Below are positions 7,066-9,367 of a stretch of 9,367 nt of DNA, in pieces. Where the stretch lies: contig JAEYPG010000492.1 in the NCBI GenBank assembly GCA_023410975.1, positions 1 through 9,367 on the forward strand, given 5' to 3'. Origin of the DNA: Pseudomonadota bacterium (GTDB lineage Bacteria; Pseudomonadota; Gammaproteobacteria; Burkholderiales; Burkholderiaceae_C). How positions within the stretch are numbered: position 1 is the first letter of the stretch; every line of letters starts with the position of its first letter. Under the pieces are notes generated by a model. That model made no database searches. It had not been told where the DNA came from and was given only the letters and a program-made list of their open reading frames with translations. The position numbers were made by a program, and so were the translations under genes.

Positions 7066-7934
7066 AGCTGCTGTTGAAGTTCAACCTGGTGTTCGTGCTG
7101 ATCTTCGCCCTGGGCTTCGCCGCCACGGGCTTCGTGTCCTGGCGGCTGCTGGAGCGCAACGCGCGCGAGGAGATCGCCGGCAGCGCGCGGCTGCTGATGG
7201 ACACCGCGCTGGCCACGCGCAACTACACCTCGTCGCAGATCGGGCCGCTGCTGGAAACGCAGATGAAATACACCTTCCTGCCGCAGACCATCCCCGCGTA
7301 CTCGGCCACCGAGGTGTTCAACGACCTGCGCAAGAAGCACGACGAGTACGGCTACAAGGAGGCGGTGCTCAACCCGACCAACCCGCGCGACCGCGCCGTG
7401 GAATGGGAGGCCGACATCGTCACGCAGTTCCGCGGCAACGCCGAGGCCACCGAGCTCATCGGCGACCGCGAGACCCCCACGGGGCGCTCCTTCTACGTGG
7501 CGCGCCCGATCCGCGTGGGCAGCCCCACCTGCCTGCGCTGCCACAGCTCCGTGGAGGTGGCGCCCAAGACGCTGGTGGACCGCTACGGCCCGGCCAACGG
7601 CTTCGGCTGGAACCTCAACGAGGTGGTGGGCGCGCAGATCATCTCGGTGCCCACCAAGGTGGCGCTGGACCGCGCGGAGCGCGTCTACACGGTGTTCATG
7701 GGCTCGATCGCGGGCGTGTTCCTGGCCATCGGCGTGGTGCTCAACCTGATGCTGTGGGCCATGGTGATCCGCCCGGTGGACCACCTCTCGCGCTTCGCCG
7801 ACCGCGTGAGCCTGGGCGAGCTGGACATCCCCGACTTCGAGCGCACCGCCAACGACGAGATCGGCGTGCTCGCGCGCTCCATCGCCCGCATGCGCACCAG
7901 CATGGTCCAGGCGATGAAGATGCTCGACGGCTGA
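7062..7934 (+). CDS. Membrane sensor with periplasmic CXXCH (DUF3365/Tll0287-like) domain and HAMP domain
   Basis: A 290-residue inner-membrane protein. TM1 spans about residues 5-27. The periplasmic part (28-208) resembles the DUF3365/Tll0287-like sensor fold, including ATRNYTSSQIGPLL (51-64), FNDLRKKHDEYGYKEAVLNPTNP (86-108) and the haem-attachment motif CLRCH (157-161). TM2 spans about 209-233, and a HAMP domain follows (about 236-285, with RPVDHLSRFADRVSLGELD and DEIGVLARSIARM). The protein stops right after HAMP, with no kinase, cyclase, GGDEF or methyl-accepting domain. The start is GTG 7062, overlapping the upstream TGA, with GGAGG 6 bases before it. Covalent haem via CXXCH would require cytochrome c maturation and would suit redox or gas sensing. 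An acting partner, perhaps the kinase 28 bases downstream, must supply the output; that is inference. Confidence 0.82.
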   Translation: MKLLLKFNLVFVLIFALGFAATGFVSWRLLERNAREEIAGSARLLMDTALATRNYTSSQIGPLLETQMKYTFLPQTIPAYSATEVFNDLRKKHDEYGYKEAVLNPTNPRDRAVEWEADIVTQFRGNAEATELIGDRETPTGRSFYVARPIRVGSPTCLRCHSSVEVAPKTLVDRYGPANGFGWNLNEVVGAQIISVPTKVALDRAERVYTVFMGSIAGVFLAIGVVLNLMLWAMVIRPVDHLSRFADRVSLGELDIPDFERTANDEIGVLARSIARMRTSMVQAMKMLDG

Positions 7935-7962
7935 AGGACGCGCGCCGCGCGCCGCACAAGAC

Positions 7963-9367
7963 ATGGCCATCCCCCAGCGCCTGGGCAAGTACCCGATCAC
8001 CGAGGTGATCGGCCGGGGGGCCATGGGCATCGTCTACCGCGGCTACGACCCGGTCATCAAGCGCCCGGTGGCGATCAAGACCATCCACAAGGAGCTGATC
8101 GAGGACGACGACAAGGCCCAGTCGCTGTCGGAGCGCTTTCGCCGCGAGGCGCAGGCCGCGGGCACGCTGAGCCACCCGGGCATCGTCTCGGTGTACGAGT
8201 ACGGCGAGGATGGCGCCTACGCCTACATCGCCATGGAGTACGTGCAGGGCCACAGCCTGCGCGAGTACCTGGACCGCAACACCGCCTTCAACGAGCGCGA
8301 CGCGGTGAGCACCATGGCGCAGTTGCTCGATGCGCTGGAGTACGCGCACAGCCACGAGATCTGGCACCGCGACATCAAGCCCGCCAACATCCTGGTGATG
8401 CCCAGCGGGCGCATCAAGCTCACCGACTTCGGCATCGCCCGCATCGAGTCCGCGGACCGCACGCGCACCAACATCATCATGGGCACGCCGGGCTACATCG
8501 CGCCGGAGTTCTACCTGGGCGGCGCACTGGACCACCGCATCGACATCTTCTCCGCCGGCGTGCTCTTCTATCACCTGCTGGCGCGCCAGCCGCCCTTCCG
8601 CGGCCGGCTGGAGGCGGTGATGCACGACGTCTGCTACCACGACCCCGACCCGCCCTCGGTGGCGGACCCGGAGCACCGCTGGCCGCAGTACGACGCGGTG
8701 GTGGCGCGGGCGCTGGCCAAGGCGCCGGCCGAGCGCTTCCAGAGCGCCGCGGCCTTCCGCGCCGCGCTGCTGGCGCAGTACGGACTGCCGCTGGCGGACA
8801 CGATCTCCGAGTCCACCGTCATCTCCGCGGGCAAGCCGCTGCGGCCGCTGCCGCTGGACGGCGGCCACTTCCACGCGCCGGCGCCGGCCACCGCGCTGGG
8901 CCCGGCGCAGCCCAGTACGCCGCCGCCCACGGGCTGGAGTCCGCCGGTGCTCAAGGACGTGGAGCTGGCGCTGGCGCGCTACGTGGGACCGGTGGCGCGG
9001 GTGCTGGTGCGCCGCGCCGCGCAGCAGCACAAGCAGCTGGGCCCGCTGGCCGCGGCGCTGACCGAGAGCATCGACAAGCCCGGCGAGCGCGAGGCCTTCC
9101 TGCGCGCGGTGCTGGGCCGCGCCGCGACGTCAGCACCGGGCACCGTGGGCGTGGCCGCCACCGTCGGCGGCGGCACGCCCACCCCCACGCCCACGCTTTT
9201 CGACGCCACCGGCCCGGCGCTCACCCCGGCCGACGTGGAGCACGCCACACGGGTGCTGACCACCTACATCGGTCCCATCGCCCGCGTCATCACCAAGCGC
9301 GCCGCGGCCCAGGGCGGCAGCCGGCGCACCTTCCTGGAAGCGGTGGCGCGCAGCCTGGACGACGACG
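7963..9367 (+). CDS. Hanks-type Ser/Thr protein kinase with tandem C-terminal repeat (3' end cut by window)
   Basis: At least 468 residues, open to the window edge. The kinase domain occupies about residues 8-272 with every catalytic element: glycine loop IGRGAMGIVY (16-25), VAIK with Lys39, helix C Glu62, the catalytic loop WHRDIKPAN (134-142, Asp137), DFG (155-157), GTPGYIAPE (174-182) and DIFSAGV (194-200). It should therefore be active; the position after APE is Phe, where Gln is more usual. A Pro-rich linker (about 290-330) leads to two copies of a module containing Y-[VI]-GP-[VI]-ARV and [RK]RAA (332-385 and 424 onward). No transmembrane helix is seen so far. ATG 7963 puts the kinase fold at the very N-terminus; only weak ribosome-binding sequence precedes it, and no better in-frame start is visible. 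It is third in the operon after the FecR-like and CXXCH-HAMP genes, 28 bases downstream. The TagH-like FHA protein is a possible substrate. Confidence 0.93.
   Translation, partial: MAIPQRLGKYPITEVIGRGAMGIVYRGYDPVIKRPVAIKTIHKELIEDDDKAQSLSERFRREAQAAGTLSHPGIVSVYEYGEDGAYAYIAMEYVQGHSLREYLDRNTAFNERDAVSTMAQLLDALEYAHSHEIWHRDIKPANILVMPSGRIKLTDFGIARIESADRTRTNIIMGTPGYIAPEFYLGGALDHRIDIFSAGVLFYHLLARQPPFRGRLEAVMHDVCYHDPDPPSVADPEHRWPQYDAVVARALAKAPAERFQSAAAFRAALLAQYGLPLADTISESTVISAGKPLRPLPLDGGHFHAPAPATALGPAQPSTPPPTGWSPPVLKDVELALARYVGPVARVLVRRAAQQHKQLGPLAAALTESIDKPGEREAFLRAVLGRAATSAPGTVGVAATVGGGTPTPTPTLFDATGPALTPADVEHATRVLTTYIGPIARVITKRAAAQGGSRRTFLEAVARSLDDD
8956..9367 (+). repeat. Tandem protein module in the kinase C-terminal region
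   Basis: Two diverged copies of a helical module of about 50 residues start at 8956 (DVELALARYVGPVARVLVRR) and 9232 (DVEHATRVLTTYIGPIARVI). They are joined by a Gly/Thr/Pro-rich linker (GGGTPTPTPT at residues 402-411). Shared features are DVE, Y-[VI]-GP-[VI]-ARV, [RK]RAA and a later [AT]FL-[RE]-AV. The second copy runs to the window edge, so further copies may follow. Confidence 0.7.

Noticed and set aside
6846..8030. Minus-strand open frame opposite the FecR-like and CXXCH-HAMP genes
   Set aside because: It crosses three + strand genes with clear signals such as coupled starts, a signal peptide and membrane helices. Its own translation shows no family resemblance.
7741..9030. Long minus-strand open frame opposite the kinase gene
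   Set aside because: The + strand encodes every catalytic motif of a Ser/Thr kinase. The antisense product is Arg/Ala/His-rich without any domain and is a high-GC artefact.

Overview
The window is very GC-rich (third codon positions are mostly G or C) and encodes proteins with a strong betaproteobacterial look. The gene set, the ahcY-tlyA-metF order and an S-adenosylhomocysteine (SAH) riboswitch ahead of ahcY all point to the Burkholderiales, most likely the family Comamonadaceae. This assignment comes from recognising families and gene order, not from a database search. I see no insertion sequence, tRNA, rRNA, CRISPR array or prophage gene. It reads as ordinary chromosome.

Left part (1-4850), one-carbon and methyl metabolism. 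A + strand gene for 5-formyltetrahydrofolate cyclo-ligase (105-731) converges on a minus-strand ompW-type outer membrane protein gene (799-1407), and the two share a palindromic terminator (755-778). A near-perfect FNR/ANR-type palindrome lies upstream of ompW. Then comes a minus-strand operon transcribed ahcY, tlyA, metF (4649 down to 1558), with tight spacing and a 4-base ATGA overlap between tlyA and metF. Its leader carries a clear SAH riboswitch aptamer (4726-4808), followed by two mutually exclusive hairpins before the ahcY start and preceded by a TACAAT -10 box. The logic is coherent: methyltransferases such as TlyA produce SAH, SAH is sensed in the leader, AhcY removes it, and MetF supplies methyl groups for regenerating methionine.

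Right part (4856-9367), a signalling module. A minus-strand gene encodes an FHA-domain protein of the type VI secretion TagH family. Divergent from it, across a 197-base intergenic region with a good TTGACA promoter, runs a + strand operon. It encodes an exported FecR-like protein, a membrane sensor with a periplasmic CXXCH (haem-type) motif and a cytoplasmic HAMP domain but no output domain, and a Hanks-type Ser/Thr protein kinase whose C-terminal part carries a repeated GPxARV module. The kinase is cut by the window end. The grouping suggests that an envelope or redox signal is passed to a Ser/Thr kinase, with the FHA protein as a possible phosphothreonine reader. This chain is inferred from domains and adjacency only, and it is the least explained part of the window.
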